Positions 1-10,903 of a stretch of 64,000 nucleotides of DNA are shown one piece after another. The translations under genes and the position numbers were made by a program. Position 1 is the first letter of the stretch. Each line of letters starts with the position of its first letter. The notes beneath the pieces are model-generated. The model had not been told where the DNA came from. It searched no databases and saw only the letters and a list, made by a program, of their open reading frames with translations. This DNA comes from Ruficoccus amylovorans (GTDB lineage: Bacteria > Verrucomicrobiota > Verrucomicrobiia > Opitutales > Cerasicoccaceae), in the NCBI RefSeq assembly GCF_014230085.1, contig NZ_JACHVB010000064.1, forward strand, positions 62,001 to 126,000. The letters run 5' to 3'.

Positions 1-222
1 GCGAATTTGGCGCTCTGGCTATTTCTTTATGGCCTTTCTGGGTTTGCCGGTACCCCCCTACGGTGCCTCAGTGCCTTTGTGGTTAAATTGATAAAGCCGT
101 CCGGGAGTGTGGAAGGGAACTTGCCTTGTGCCGCGCCTGTCATGGAAGCCGTTGCCTAATAAAGGCTCGCCTTCGCGGTTGCTTTGGGGGCGCTTTTTTA
201 GCAACCTGCTTATTTATCAACC
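1..222. other. Non-coding leader before the lpt operon
   Basis: No credible reading frame was found. Positions 61-90 hold one arm of dispersed repeat family A, followed by TAAATTGATAAAGCCGT, which loosely resembles the sequence after another family A copy near 33022. A hairpin GGTTGC...GCAACC with an 18-base loop lies at about 177-206, just before lptC; it could end an upstream transcript or sit in the operon leader. No clear -35/-10 pair or Shine-Dalgarno was identified. Confidence 0.5.
61..90 (-). repeat. Family A repeat arm (single, diverged)
   Basis: The sequence reads GTGCCTCAGTGCCTTTGTGG then TTAAATT. This is a diverged copy, in the right-arm orientation, of the family A repeat (reverse-complement core ACCGCAGAGGCGCAAAGA) found at eight other loci here. 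No opposite arm is visible within the window. Confidence 0.6.
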
Positions 223-687
223 ATGAGTTCCCGTCTGTTTTCGCTCCTTCTTGCCGGTGTCGGCTTGTGGGCGGCTGTCGCCGTCACCGCCTGGGCGCGG
301 GATGACGCGATGAGGCCGGACGCCCCGATTAACAAATTTCGCTTGCCGGGCTTCGACGATGCCACCGGTAATCGCACCTGGCTGCTCTCCGGTGACGAGG
401 CTATCGTGAAAAATCCCGAGGAGATCGAAGTCACCGCCATGGTCCTGAAAACCTACGGTGCAGACGATCCGGTCACCGCACAGACGACCATCCAGAGCCC
501 GCTGGCCATCATCTACCCCAAGGAGGGGATCGCCTGGGGGACGGGCCTGATCACGATCCACGACCGCCACGACGCCTACTCCATCGTCGGGGAGAACTGG
601 GCTTGGCACAACAAGGAGCACAAAATCACCATCAATCAGGATGCCCGCGTGACCTTCCGCGAGTCGCTCGGCTCCATCATCGACTGA
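223..687 (+). CDS. lptC: LptC-like periplasmic LPS export protein
   Basis: The 154-residue protein has one N-terminal hydrophobic segment (about residues 5-24) followed by a beta-rich soluble domain, the LptC layout of an inner-membrane anchor with periplasmic OstA-like fold. LptC passes LPS from the LptBFG ABC complex to LptA. Sequence identity to characterised LptC is not obvious by eye. The call rests on topology, size (enteric LptC is about 190 aa) and position directly before an OstA/LptA-like gene and lptB. The spacing to lptA is 12 bases, so the genes are probably co-transcribed. lptF/lptG are not in the window. Confidence 0.6.
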   Translation: MSSRLFSLLLAGVGLWAAVAVTAWARDDAMRPDAPINKFRLPGFDDATGNRTWLLSGDEAIVKNPEEIEVTAMVLKTYGADDPVTAQTTIQSPLAIIYPKEGIAWGTGLITIHDRHDAYSIVGENWAWHNKEHKITINQDARVTFRESLGSIID

Positions 688-699
688 CTTTTTTCATCC

Positions 700-1251
700 A
701 TGACACACCGCTTTATCCGCCACTGCCTTTTCGTGCTGGGAGCCTCGCTGGTGCTCTCCGCGCCATTGTCTGCCCAGAACACGGAAGCCCAGGATACCGT
801 CGTCACCAGCGTCCGCCTCGAAATGGTCGGCGAGGACGACCAGAACGTCTTCCACTTTTATGAGGATGTCGTCGTGACCGGCACCAACCTCAAGGCCACC
901 TGCGACGAGATGACCGTCATTGCCAACCGCCTGACCGACAGTACCGGCGCGGTGGGCGAGTTGGGGACCATCACCCACATTACGCTTGTCGGTAACGTCG
1001 TCATCGAGCAGAGCGGCCGCCGCGCCGAGTCCGGCCGGGCCGAGCTCTACCCGCGCGAGGGCAAGGTTGTGCTGACCGAGAACCCGGTCGTTTACGACTC
1101 CGAGGGCACCGTCAAGGGTGAGCGCATCGAGCTTTACAAGAACGAGAAAAAGGCGCGCGTCTTCGGCTCCGAGAGTGGCGAACCCGGCAAACGGCCCACT
1201 GTCATCCTCCCGAACATCGGGGACATGGGCTACCAGGAGGGTTCCAAGTAA
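700..1251 (+). CDS. lptA: LptA/OstA-like periplasmic LPS carrier
   Basis: The 183-residue protein has a signal peptide (hydrophobic stretch residues 9-25, likely cleavage after LSAQ or nearby). A repetitive beta domain of the OstA/LptA_N type follows, with alternating motifs such as VVVTGTNLKATCDEM and NVVIEQSGRRAESGRAELY, typical of the beta-jellyroll that forms the LPS bridge across the periplasm. Its TAA stop overlaps the ATG of lptB by one base (TAATG), which indicates translational coupling. Function is inferred from fold-type motifs and operon context. Confidence 0.78.
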   Translation: MTHRFIRHCLFVLGASLVLSAPLSAQNTEAQDTVVTSVRLEMVGEDDQNVFHFYEDVVVTGTNLKATCDEMTVIANRLTDSTGAVGELGTITHITLVGNVVIEQSGRRAESGRAELYPREGKVVLTENPVVYDSEGTVKGERIELYKNEKKARVFGSESGEPGKRPTVILPNIGDMGYQEGSK

Positions 1252-2027
1252 TGTCCGCCGAGAACGAGACCGTCGTCATGCCCGCCCTGGAGGGGGAGTC
1301 GGCCCACGGCTCCATCCATACCAAGGGCTTGGTCAAGACCTACGGCAAGCGCACCGTGGTCAAGGGCGTGGACGTTCGCGTGGATGCGGGCGAGATCGTC
1401 GGCCTGCTCGGCCCTAACGGCGCGGGCAAGACCACTACCTTTTACATGGTGGTGGGGCTGGTTGAGGCCACCGGCGGACAGGTCTTTCTGGACCAGCACG
1501 ACATCACCGCCAAGCCCATGTACCGCCGCGCCCGCATGGGCATCGGCTACCTGCCGCAGGAGCCGTCGGTTTTTCGTAAGCTGAGCGTTTACCAGAATAT
1601 CCTCGCCGTGGTGGAGACGCTGCCCGTTCCCCGCCGGGAGCGGCGCGACTTCGTCATGGCTCACCTGGAAGAGCTTGGCCTGGACAAGCTGGAAAAGCAG
1701 AAAGCCTACACGCTTTCCGGTGGGGAGCGCCGCCGCCTGGAAATTACCCGGGCGCTGGTCGCCCGTCCGCGTTTCATGCTGTTGGACGAGCCCTTCAGCG
1801 GGGTGGACCCGATCAGCGTGGCCGAGGTGCAGGACATTATCCGCGGCCTCAAGAGCAAGAACATCGGCGTCCTCATCACCGACCACAATGTGCGCGAAAC
1901 CCTCAGCATCGTGGACCGTGCCTATCTCATCCACCAGGGTGAGGTGCTCTGCGAGGGCAGCAGCGACTTTCTTGTCAACGACCCCAAAAGCCGGGAGTTC
2001 TACCTCGGCGCGAACTTCAACCTCTGA
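1251..2027 (+). CDS. lptB: LPS export ABC transporter ATP-binding protein LptB
   Basis: This is a 258-residue ABC ATPase. Walker [10 protein letters not shown] is at residues 54-62, the signature LSGGERRR at 154-161, Walker B FMLLDEP at 174-180 and the switch histidine in ITDHNV at 211. The motif [12 protein letters not shown] and the short C-terminus match LptB closely. It powers LPS extraction from the inner membrane together with LptF/LptG, which are not in this window. The protein carries about 20 extra N-terminal residues compared with enteric LptB (241 aa). It is the third gene of the lptC-lptA-lptB-hprK operon, and hprK starts five bases after its stop. Confidence 0.95.
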   Translation: MSAENETVVMPALEGESAHGSIHTKGLVKTYGKRTVVKGVDVRVDAGEIVGLLGPNGAGKTTTFYMVVGLVEATGGQVFLDQHDITAKPMYRRARMGIGYLPQEPSVFRKLSVYQNILAVVETLPVPRRERRDFVMAHLEELGLDKLEKQKAYTLSGGERRRLEITRALVARPRFMLLDEPFSGVDPISVAEVQDIIRGLKSKNIGVLITDHNVRETLSIVDRAYLIHQGEVLCEGSSDFLVNDPKSREFYLGANFNL

Positions 2028-2032
2028 TCGTC

Positions 2033-2995
2033 ATGCCCCCTCAACCCAACGCCAAGATCATCGAAAGCATTTCTGTCCGCGACTTTTTCGACTCGTTCGC
2101 GGAAAAGCTCGAGCTGGAACTGGTCACCGGGGAGGAGGGGATGAAGCGCTTCATCCGCGAAAAGAGCATCAACCGGCCCGCCCTCGCGCTGACCGGCTAT
2201 TTCAAGCACTTTGCCAACCGGCGGCTCCAGCTCTTCGGGGCCGGGGAGATGGCCTACCTGCGCGATCTCAACGAGGAACAGCAGTTGCGCATCGTGCGCG
2301 AAATCATCGCCCGGCATATCCCCTGCATTATCGTCTCGCGCAACCTCGTGCCGATCAAGGCCATGTACACCGCCGCCGAGGAGTCGCGCACCCCGATGTT
2401 CCGCACCCCGATGAAATCGAAGGACTTCATCGCCGAAACCACCATCCTGCTGGAGGACAAGTTCGCCCCCCGCACCAGCATTTACGGGACCTTGCTCGAC
2501 ATCAAGGGCATCGGCACCCTCATCCGGGGCAAAAGCGGCGTAGGCAAAAGCGAATGCGCTCTCGCCCTGATCGAGCGCGGGCACAGCCTCGTGGCCGACG
2601 ACGTGACTTATATCAAGAAGGTCGGTGACCGCGAGATCGTCGGCACCAGCGCCGAACTCAACCGCGGCTATATGGAGTGCCGGGGCATTGGTATCATCAG
2701 CGTGAGCGATCTTTTCGGCATCCGCTGCGTGCGGTTGGAGAAGCGGATCGACCTCGTGATCACCTTTACCGAGTGGCAGCCGGGCATCGACGAGGAGCGA
2801 ACCGGCCTGGAGCTCGCTTATTATGAGATTCTCGGGATGAAGGTGCCCCACATCATGATTCCCGTGCGGCCTGGGCGGGATATGGCCCGTCTGGTCGAGG
2901 TGGGCGCTCTCGTGCAGGCCCTCCGTCTGATGGGACATGACTCGGCCAACGAGTTCAATGAGCGTCTCATCGCCGCGATGACCTCCGGTTCGTGA
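2033..2995 (+). CDS. hprK: HPr kinase/phosphorylase
   Basis: The 320-residue protein has the two-domain HprK layout. The C-terminal kinase half has the P-loop GKSGVGKS at residues 166-173, the acidic pair in VADDV at 189-190 and the HprK signature region [11 protein letters not shown] at 214-224. HprK phosphorylates and dephosphorylates a serine of the PTS protein HPr. No PTS gene lies in this window, so here it may serve a regulatory PTS rather than sugar uptake. It is tightly linked to lptB, echoing the lptB-rpoN-hpf-ptsN-hprK neighbourhood of many Gram-negative bacteria but without the intermediate genes. Confidence 0.95.
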   Translation: MPPQPNAKIIESISVRDFFDSFAEKLELELVTGEEGMKRFIREKSINRPALALTGYFKHFANRRLQLFGAGEMAYLRDLNEEQQLRIVREIIARHIPCIIVSRNLVPIKAMYTAAEESRTPMFRTPMKSKDFIAETTILLEDKFAPRTSIYGTLLDIKGIGTLIRGKSGVGKSECALALIERGHSLVADDVTYIKKVGDREIVGTSAELNRGYMECRGIGIISVSDLFGIRCVRLEKRIDLVITFTEWQPGIDEERTGLELAYYEILGMKVPHIMIPVRPGRDMARLVEVGALVQALRLMGHDSANEFNERLIAAMTSGS

Positions 2996-3547
2996 GCCGG
3001 TTTTTATTCCCGGAGAGGCAATCTTTGCGGGCTGAGAAAATTATTTTTCCTCACCCTCGGGACGTTTGTTACATTCCTGTTCCGGTTTGCCGGGCAGCAA
3101 AATGTCGGCACGATACCCGCTAACTTGTTCAATCAGGACCATTTGCGGGAACTCCAAAAATCATGTCGTTTGTGCAACTAAAAGGTGACAAAATCGGGGT
3201 TGTGGGCGGTGTTAGTAACTTGTGGAAAACTAGAACTTGCCAACAGGGGCGGGGCAAAATTTACTCCCTCCATACAACGCTACTGGGCAGTTTCGGGAGG
3301 AGCCGCCACGACTTACTGGTTTCCCTCCCGCTTCTCAGGTTTAATGCGGAAAGTTGCTACTAACTAATTAATTTTAAACTACTTATGGATTTACTCTCAC
3401 TGCTGCCCCGCCTGGATAACTGACCCCTGTCCGCGCACGCCTTCTGCTGAAGGCCTATTCCGATTAACACAATCCGGTGAGCCGTGATTGTCTATAATTG
3501 TTTAGGAACAGTTTGTGAATAAATCCTCTAAAACGCTGTAACAATAC
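2996..3547. other. dnaA leader, candidate origin region
   Basis: This 552-base gap has no credible gene. It is visibly more AT-rich than its surroundings, notably TAACTAATTAATTTTAAACT near 3361-3380. DnaA-box-like sites are TGTGGAAAA at 3221-3229 and TGTGAATAA (reverse complement TTATTCACA) at 3514-3522. A TATAAT at 3493-3498 is a plausible -10 box 50 bases before dnaA, but no good -35 is seen at normal spacing. The region could be oriC or only an autoregulated dnaA promoter. Two box-like sites are few for an origin, so the origin call is weak. Confidence 0.35.
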
Positions 3548-4969
3548 ATGAGTCAACAGAGCCATCAAACGACTTTATGGGACACGATCAAGGGCGACTT
3601 ACAGAGCCTTTTTCCCCATGATGTCTACCGCACCTGGTTCGAGCCGGTCCAGTGTGTCGATGAAAGCGATGATTTTGTAACCTTGGAAGTGCCGAACGAC
3701 TTTTCGGCGTTTTGGATCCAGGACAACTATCAGGATATTATCACCAAGCGCCTGTGTGAAAACACCGGGCATGCCATGGGCATCCGCTATCGGGTGTCCG
3801 AGGGCGAGGCCGAGGCTGATACCTCGAAGGACGATGGCTCGCTGCCGGGGCGCGCCGTCGGCCCCGTCGCCCAACCGCGCACCCCGCGGGTGAATGAGCC
3901 GCGTGAGCGTACCGCCAGAAAGGGCGGCTTCTCCTCGCGCATCATCCTGAACCCGCGCAATACCTTCGAGAACTTCGTCGTCGGTGCCGGCAACCAGCTT
4001 GCCCACGCCGCCTGCATGGCCGTGGCCAACGCCCCCGCCCGCGCCTACAACCCGCTTTTCCTCTACGGAGACACCGGCCTGGGCAAGACGCACCTCATGC
4101 ACTCGGTGGCCCAGCACGCCCTGCGGACCAACCCAGACGCCGAGATCGCCTATATTTCCACCGAGAGCTTTACCAACGAGTTCATCGAGGCGATCCAGAC
4201 CAACACCGTGACCAAGTTCCGCCAGCGCTACCGCCAGGTGGACATGCTCCTGATCGACGACATCCACTTCCTCTCCGGCAAGGAGCGCATCCAGGAAGAA
4301 TTTTTCCACACCTTCAACGAGCTCTTCGAGCGCCAGAAACAGATTTTCCTCTCCAGCGACCGCCCCGCCAGCGAGATCGCCAAGCTCGAAAGCCGCCTTG
4401 TCTCCCGCTTCCAGTGGGGTCTGGTGGCCGACATCCAGCCGCCGGACTTCGAGACCCGCGTCGCCATCCTTGGGAAAAAGGCCAAGTCCATGAACCTGGA
4501 ACTGCCCGAGCCCATCCTCCAGTTCCTGGCCGAGCGCGTCTCGCGCAACGTCCGCCGGATGGAAGGGGCCCTCACCCGCGTGGCCGGTTTCGCCGCCCTC
4601 ATGAAAAGCTCGATCGACATCCCGACGGTTGAGCGCCTGCTCCACGACATCCTGCAGGAGGAGGCCCAGAACAAGGTGACGATTGAAAAAATCCAGCAGA
4701 AGGTGGCTGACTACTACAAGCTGCGCCTGACCGACATGGTCAGTAAGCGCCGCCCGGCCAATATCGCCTTCCCGCGCCAGATCGCCATGTACCTCAGCCG
4801 CATGCTCACCAGCCACTCCCTGCAGGAGATTGGTGACGCCTTCGGCGGACGCGACCACGGCACGGTCATCCACGCCTGCAAGACGGTCGAGAACATCATG
4901 GAGCAGGACGATTCCGTCTCGCGAGCCGTTGATTACCTGCAAAAGCAGCTCGCCGCCCACCGCTTCTAG
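3548..4969 (+). CDS. dnaA: Chromosomal replication initiator DnaA
   Basis: The 473-residue protein has the full DnaA architecture. It has an N-terminal DnaB-interaction domain (WDTIKGDLQ...TWFEPV, residues 11-33), a variable linker (about 85-130), an AAA+ core with Walker [10 protein letters not shown] at 174-182 and Walker [10 protein letters not shown] at 234-242, and a C-terminal DNA-binding domain with [11 protein letters not shown] at 433-443. It binds DnaA boxes and opens the origin. The usual DHTTV signature reads DHGTV here, a mild change. The ATG follows a gap with DnaA-box-like sites, consistent with autoregulation. No obvious Shine-Dalgarno precedes the start. Confidence 0.98.
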   Translation: MSQQSHQTTLWDTIKGDLQSLFPHDVYRTWFEPVQCVDESDDFVTLEVPNDFSAFWIQDNYQDIITKRLCENTGHAMGIRYRVSEGEAEADTSKDDGSLPGRAVGPVAQPRTPRVNEPRERTARKGGFSSRIILNPRNTFENFVVGAGNQLAHAACMAVANAPARAYNPLFLYGDTGLGKTHLMHSVAQHALRTNPDAEIAYISTESFTNEFIEAIQTNTVTKFRQRYRQVDMLLIDDIHFLSGKERIQEEFFHTFNELFERQKQIFLSSDRPASEIAKLESRLVSRFQWGLVADIQPPDFETRVAILGKKAKSMNLELPEPILQFLAERVSRNVRRMEGALTRVAGFAALMKSSIDIPTVERLLHDILQEEAQNKVTIEKIQQKVADYYKLRLTDMVSKRRPANIAFPRQIAMYLSRMLTSHSLQEIGDAFGGRDHGTVIHACKTVENIMEQDDSVSRAVDYLQKQLAAHRF

Positions 4970-5274
4970 CAGGGCATGCGCTGCACCCTCGGGTGCGTGC
5001 CCACGGGACAAGTGCGTGACCGCACGGGACAATCATGGGGCTCGCCCCATCGGAGCCAGAAAGGCTCCTGCCCCGTAAGCGTACTGATCGCCCCGGCGGG
5101 GAACGAGTGCCAGCTCATCCACGCTGGCACTCTCCCGGAAGGAGAAGGCGCAGTGGGCAGCGGCCTTTCTGGACGGGTAGGGGGCAACGCGTATGTGTCC
5201 AGTGCGGTCACGCACTTGGCGTAGCCCGAAAACACGCCGGTGGACAGGCCGGGGGAGTTGTGCTAAGGTAGCGG
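4970..5274. repeat. Family D REP-like palindromic repeat region after dnaA
   Basis: This gap is filled by two inverted copies of a REP-like unit. One copy begins near 5009 with GTGCGTGACCGCACGGGACA, itself a small hairpin, and runs through CCAGAAAGGC to about 5074. The other lies at about 5157-5218 in the opposite sense, with GCCTTTCTGG and then GTGCGGTCACGCAC. A further close copy in reverse orientation is upstream of smc at 18857-18918. The whole stretch can fold into a long interrupted palindrome. The short frames that cross it are not supported as genes. Confidence 0.75.
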
Positions 5275-5991
5275 ATGAGTACGACTGCTTCCTCCCTGCG
5301 CATTCGCCGGGCCGCTGACCGCGGCCATGCCGACCACGGTTGGCTGGACACGTGGCACAGCTTTTCCTTTGCCAACTATCACGACCCGGCGCACATGGGT
5401 TATCGGGCACTGCGTGTCATCAACGACGACCGGATCGCGCCGGGCCGGGGCTTTGGGATGCATCCGCACCGGGACATGGAGATCTTCAGCTACGTGCTCG
5501 ACGGGCACCTCCAGCACGAGGACAGCATGGGCAATGGCCGGGTACTCGGGCGCGGGCAGGTGCAGCTCATGAGCGCGGGGCGCGGCGTGCAGCACAGCGA
5601 GTTCAACCCGAGCGCGGAGGAATCCGCCCGCCTGCTGCAAATCTGGATACATCCGCGTGAGCACGGCCTGACCCCCGGCTATACCGAATGGCAGCCCAGT
5701 CCTGCCCAAGCCGACGCGCCCAAGGTGCTCATCATCTCGCCCGACGGGCGCGAAGACTCGGCCACGATCCATCAGGAGGTGGACATCTACCGCCTGCGGC
5801 TCGCGCCGGGGCAGAGTGCCACGCACGAGCTGGCTCCGGGGCGCGGGGTCTGGCTGCAGATCGCCGAAGGAGCGCTCACTCTGAACGGCGAGACGCTGCG
5901 CGAAGGCGATGGGGCCAGTCTGGAAACGCCGGGCACACTCACCTTGACGGCGGAGTCGGCCGCCGAGGCTCTGCTGATGGACTTCGCGTGA
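5275..5991 (+). CDS. Pirin family protein
   Basis: The 238-residue bicupin resembles the YhhW/pirin group. The N-terminal cupin has the conserved metal ligands H63 and H65 (GMHPHRDMEI) and H107 and E109 (GVQHSEF). Some members cleave quercetin and others act as redox-dependent regulators; the substrate cannot be told here. The protein is full length for the family (about 230-290 aa). It appears to be transcribed alone, with a repeat-filled gap upstream and a family C element starting just after its stop. Confidence 0.88.
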   Translation: MSTTASSLRIRRAADRGHADHGWLDTWHSFSFANYHDPAHMGYRALRVINDDRIAPGRGFGMHPHRDMEIFSYVLDGHLQHEDSMGNGRVLGRGQVQLMSAGRGVQHSEFNPSAEESARLLQIWIHPREHGLTPGYTEWQPSPAQADAPKVLIISPDGREDSATIHQEVDIYRLRLAPGQSATHELAPGRGVWLQIAEGALTLNGETLREGDGASLETPGTLTLTAESAAEALLMDFA

Positions 5992-5995
5992 GCAA

Positions 5996-6139
5996 AATCC
6001 GGTCCGGTGGGCTTGAAGGTTCCCGTTCTTTCGAAGGAACAAAGTTCCGTTTCAAAAGTTTTTGGGGAGAGCGCGAGAGGGTGTTTTTTTCAAAAACACC
6101 CTCTCACATAACCCCCAAAGCTACTTGAATCGGTATTAG
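5996..6139 (+). repeat. Family C element, copy 1
   Basis: This is an element of about 145 bp containing GAAGGAACAAAGTTCCG (near 6033-6049), GGGGAGAGCGCGAGAGGG, and a strong hairpin made of GAGAGGGTG...CACCCTCTC around 6076-6105 with a T/A-rich loop. It ends in GAATCGGTATTA, a weak inverted match to the left end seen in copy 2 (ATACCGATTCTC). It begins within a few bases of the pirin stop codon. The hairpin could act as a transcription terminator, but no T-run follows the stem. Confidence 0.75.
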
Positions 6140-6180
6140 GCTTGCGCGTGAGCCCGCGTGGCACAAGAACCCTTACTATC

Positions 6181-6690
6181 ATGGATTTGACCAACGAACA
6201 AAAGGCGCAAGTCAGCGCCTGGATCAGCGAAGGCCTCGGCCTGTCCGACGTGCAAAAACGCCTGGCCGAAGAGTTTGGGCTCAACATGACCTTCATGGAA
6301 GTCCGCTTTCTGGTGGACGACCTGGACCTGGAACTCAAGGACAAGAGCGGCCCCCGGCCCGATGCCGACCTGAGCCGCGCCCCGGCCCCCGCGCCTGCCG
6401 CCGCTCCCGGCGACGACGAGCCGCTGCCCTTCCCCGGCGCGGAAGACGACATGCCCGGCGGCGGCCAGGTCAGCGTGACTCTGGACAAGATCCAGCGCCC
6501 CGGCGCGGTCCTGAGCGGCTCGGTGACTTTCAGCGACGGGAAGACGATGGACTGGCAACTTGACCAGACCGGCCGTCTCGGCCTGATCCCGCGCAGCGAC
6601 ACCGGCGATTATCGTCCCAGCGAAGGCGACTTGACCGAGTTCCAGATCGCGCTTCAGCAGGAGCTTCAGCGCTCGGGCCGACTCCCGTAG
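6181..6690 (+). CDS. Conserved hypothetical protein, acidic
   Basis: No function is recognised for this 169-residue protein. Residues 1-50 form a helical domain (MDLTNEQKAQVSAWISEGLG then LSDVQKRLAEEFG) that looks like a small helix-turn-helix or anti-sigma-type fold. A Pro/Ala/Asp-rich linker (about 58-90) and a C-terminal beta-type domain (VSVTLDKIQRPGAVLSGSVTFSDG) follow. A longer frame opens at 6142, but the ATG at 6181 gives the natural start because the 39 bases upstream lie at the edge of a repeat element. It is followed by a good intrinsic terminator. Confidence 0.7.
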   Translation: MDLTNEQKAQVSAWISEGLGLSDVQKRLAEEFGLNMTFMEVRFLVDDLDLELKDKSGPRPDADLSRAPAPAPAAAPGDDEPLPFPGAEDDMPGGGQVSVTLDKIQRPGAVLSGSVTFSDGKTMDWQLDQTGRLGLIPRSDTGDYRPSEGDLTEFQIALQQELQRSGRLP

Positions 6691-6768
6691 TGCGGGGTAA
6701 GAACGCGTTGCCGGGCACGAGTGTTTCTGTGAGCGCCCCGGCTGTCGCAGCGAAGCGCGCATTTTTTC

Positions 6769-6802
6769 AGCCCGTCCGGAGATTCTCGGACGGGCTTTTT
6801 TT
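6769..6802 (+). terminator. Intrinsic terminator
   Basis: A 10-bp perfect stem AGCCCGTCCG/CGGACGGGCT (6769-6778 with 6787-6796) with an 8-base loop is followed by a run of seven T. It ends transcription of the hypothetical gene at 6181-6690. The next gene (6867-7859) is on the opposite strand, so the site lies in a convergent gap. Confidence 0.88.
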
Positions 6803-6866
6803 ATGGGCAAAACACTGGCTGAGTAATCCCGAGAACGTTTTTTCTACCGACCCGAATGGTAGCAGC

Positions 6867-7859
6867 TCAGGCGTTGTTTCGCTCCTGACTGAGGAGTGAC
6901 TCGTAAAAACAGGTCATGGTGCAGCGGCTGTACGGCACCAGCCAGATAAAGCCGATACCCAGCGTGAAGATGCAGCCGATGCTCAACAGCCCGAAAAGCA
7001 CCCAGAGCCGGAACAGTCGCCATTTGTTGCCCACCATGAGTGAGCGGCTGCGCTGGAGGCTCTCGAAGACACCCGTCTCAGCATTGTCGGCGAGGATGTA
7101 GAAGACCTGCGAGAGCATCAGGGCAAGGATGCCCCCGGCAAACGCCACGGCCACGCCCATGACAACGAAACCGGTGATGAGCAGCGGGGACAAATCCGGG
7201 CTATCGAAGTCTGTGCCCGTGGCGGCGGCGATCCCGAGGAGAATGCCTCCGGGGATGGCGGCCACCAGGATGGCGACGACGAGGATCGCGCTGTAAAGCA
7301 GGTAGGTGAGAAAGGTTTTCAGGAAAATGGGGAAGGCGGAAAAAAGCTGGTCGGTCTTGGGCTCGCCGCCGCGCGTGTACGTCAGCCAGAAGCGCATGGC
7401 TCCGACCTCCAGCACACCGAAGAGGACAGAGTTGATCAGGCCCCCGATGTAGGGAATGATCTGGATGCCGATATAAACCAGCCCGTAGATCAGGCAAAAG
7501 CCAATCCCGGTGCTCCAGCGGCCACTCATCATGTCGCTGGCCAGAGACATAAGGGCGCGGGCGTTGGCCCCGGCGGGAACCTCAAAGCTGGTCGGCGGCG
7601 GCAGTCCCCGGTCCTGCGGGATGCCTTGGCCGTAGCCGGGGCGGGCCGACGGGGTATCCACGATGGGCGGAAGGTCGCCGAGGGTTTGAGCGGCGGGAAA
7701 CTTCTCGGCCAGGGGGGTCCGGGAGGCGGGTTGCCATTCGTTCATCCCGGCCCGCCACACGAGGGTGTCGGCGGTGACGATGCCCTGCTCGATCAGGCGT
7801 TCGATTTCGGACGGCGAAACCGGGCCGTGCTGGCGGTTGTAGATGGCGTAGTACCACAT
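6867..7859 (-). CDS. GYF_2-domain membrane protein
   Basis: The 330-residue protein has an N-terminal GYF_2 domain (residues 1-50, MWYYAIYNRQHGPVSPSEIE and VWRAGMNEWQPA), a domain common in Verrucomicrobia and Planctomycetes and thought to bind proline-rich peptides. A proline-rich linker follows, then a polytopic region with about five or six membrane segments, resembling the DUF975/glycerophosphodiester-type membrane family. The stop codon is at 6867, facing a terminator from the opposite strand. Only 16 bases separate it from the ligA stop upstream, so it may be read from the ligA transcript. Specific function is unknown. Confidence 0.75.
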   Translation of the reverse strand: MWYYAIYNRQHGPVSPSEIERLIEQGIVTADTLVWRAGMNEWQPASRTPLAEKFPAAQTLGDLPPIVDTPSARPGYGQGIPQDRGLPPPTSFEVPAGANARALMSLASDMMSGRWSTGIGFCLIYGLVYIGIQIIPYIGGLINSVLFGVLEVGAMRFWLTYTRGGEPKTDQLFSAFPIFLKTFLTYLLYSAILVVAILVAAIPGGILLGIAAATGTDFDSPDLSPLLITGFVVMGVAVAFAGGILALMLSQVFYILADNAETGVFESLQRSRSLMVGNKWRLFRLWVLFGLLSIGCIFTLGIGFIWLVPYSRCTMTCFYESLLSQERNNA

Positions 7860-7875
7860 GGCGGCGTGGGGAGGG

Positions 7876-10370
<2,495 letters not shown>

Positions 10371-10395
10371 TTCTTTTTCTTACGATTTGTTTTTC

Positions 10396-10845
10396 ATGGC
10401 AATGTTCCTTCAGCCTGGCTCGCGGTGTTGCGCCTCGGAGAATTTCTTCCGGCCCGCTGGTTTGGCAGATCGCCTGATTGTCGTCCTCGCCCTGATGCTG
10501 TCGGGGGTTGCGTTGCTGGCCTCGTGCATGTCTGGCAATGAGCAGGCGCGTAGGGTCGTCGAGATTGAGGCGGCATTTATGGGCGATCAGTGGCTGGTCC
10601 GGCCTGCCGGGGCGACGGGGGCGCGAGGATGGGAAACGATTGGCGACTTTTTCGATCAGGACGCGGACGAGGTGGCGGCGGTGGTGACTTTCCGCAAAAA
10701 AATCAGTGATGAAAACCGGCTGAAGCTCGAAGACGAATTGGCAATCTACGGGGTTCGAGTTGAAGAGGTGATCATGCCGCGGTCCATGCGGGTGCCTGAC
10801 GGGTCGGATGCGCTGACGGAGAACCCCGTCATCGTCCGCAAGTGA
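10396..10845 (+). CDS. Putative lipoprotein, hypothetical
   Basis: The protein of about 150 residues (ATG at 10396, an in-frame ATG at 10402 also possible) has a hydrophobic stretch VVLALMLSGVALLASC ending in a lipobox-like LLAS-C. The mature part is about 110 residues with no recognised domain. The basic or polar leader before the hydrophobic core is unusually long (about 25 residues), so a later start such as MLSGVALLASC is possible. It is divergent from the VanZ-like gene, with only 25 bases between the starts, so the two promoters must overlap or lie within the coding sequences. Confidence 0.55.
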   Translation: MAMFLQPGSRCCASENFFRPAGLADRLIVVLALMLSGVALLASCMSGNEQARRVVEIEAAFMGDQWLVRPAGATGARGWETIGDFFDQDADEVAAVVTFRKKISDENRLKLEDELAIYGVRVEEVIMPRSMRVPDGSDALTENPVIVRK

Positions 10846-10903
10846 GCGGTCGGCGTCCGGGCTGGGGGGCAAAAACCTCTCGCCCCACGTATTGTCCGGT
10901 TGG

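Noticed and set aside
3163-3363. Small plus-strand frame in the dnaA leader
   Set aside because: It overlaps DnaA-box-like sites, has no ribosome binding site and no domain; it is more likely chance.
3599-5032. Minus-strand open frame covering dnaA
   Set aside because: The plus strand encodes a full DnaA with all motifs; the antisense product is biased and unrecognisable.
4976-5271. Several small frames after dnaA on both strands
   Set aside because: They all run through REP-like repeats, and the frames reflect palindromic sequence rather than coding.
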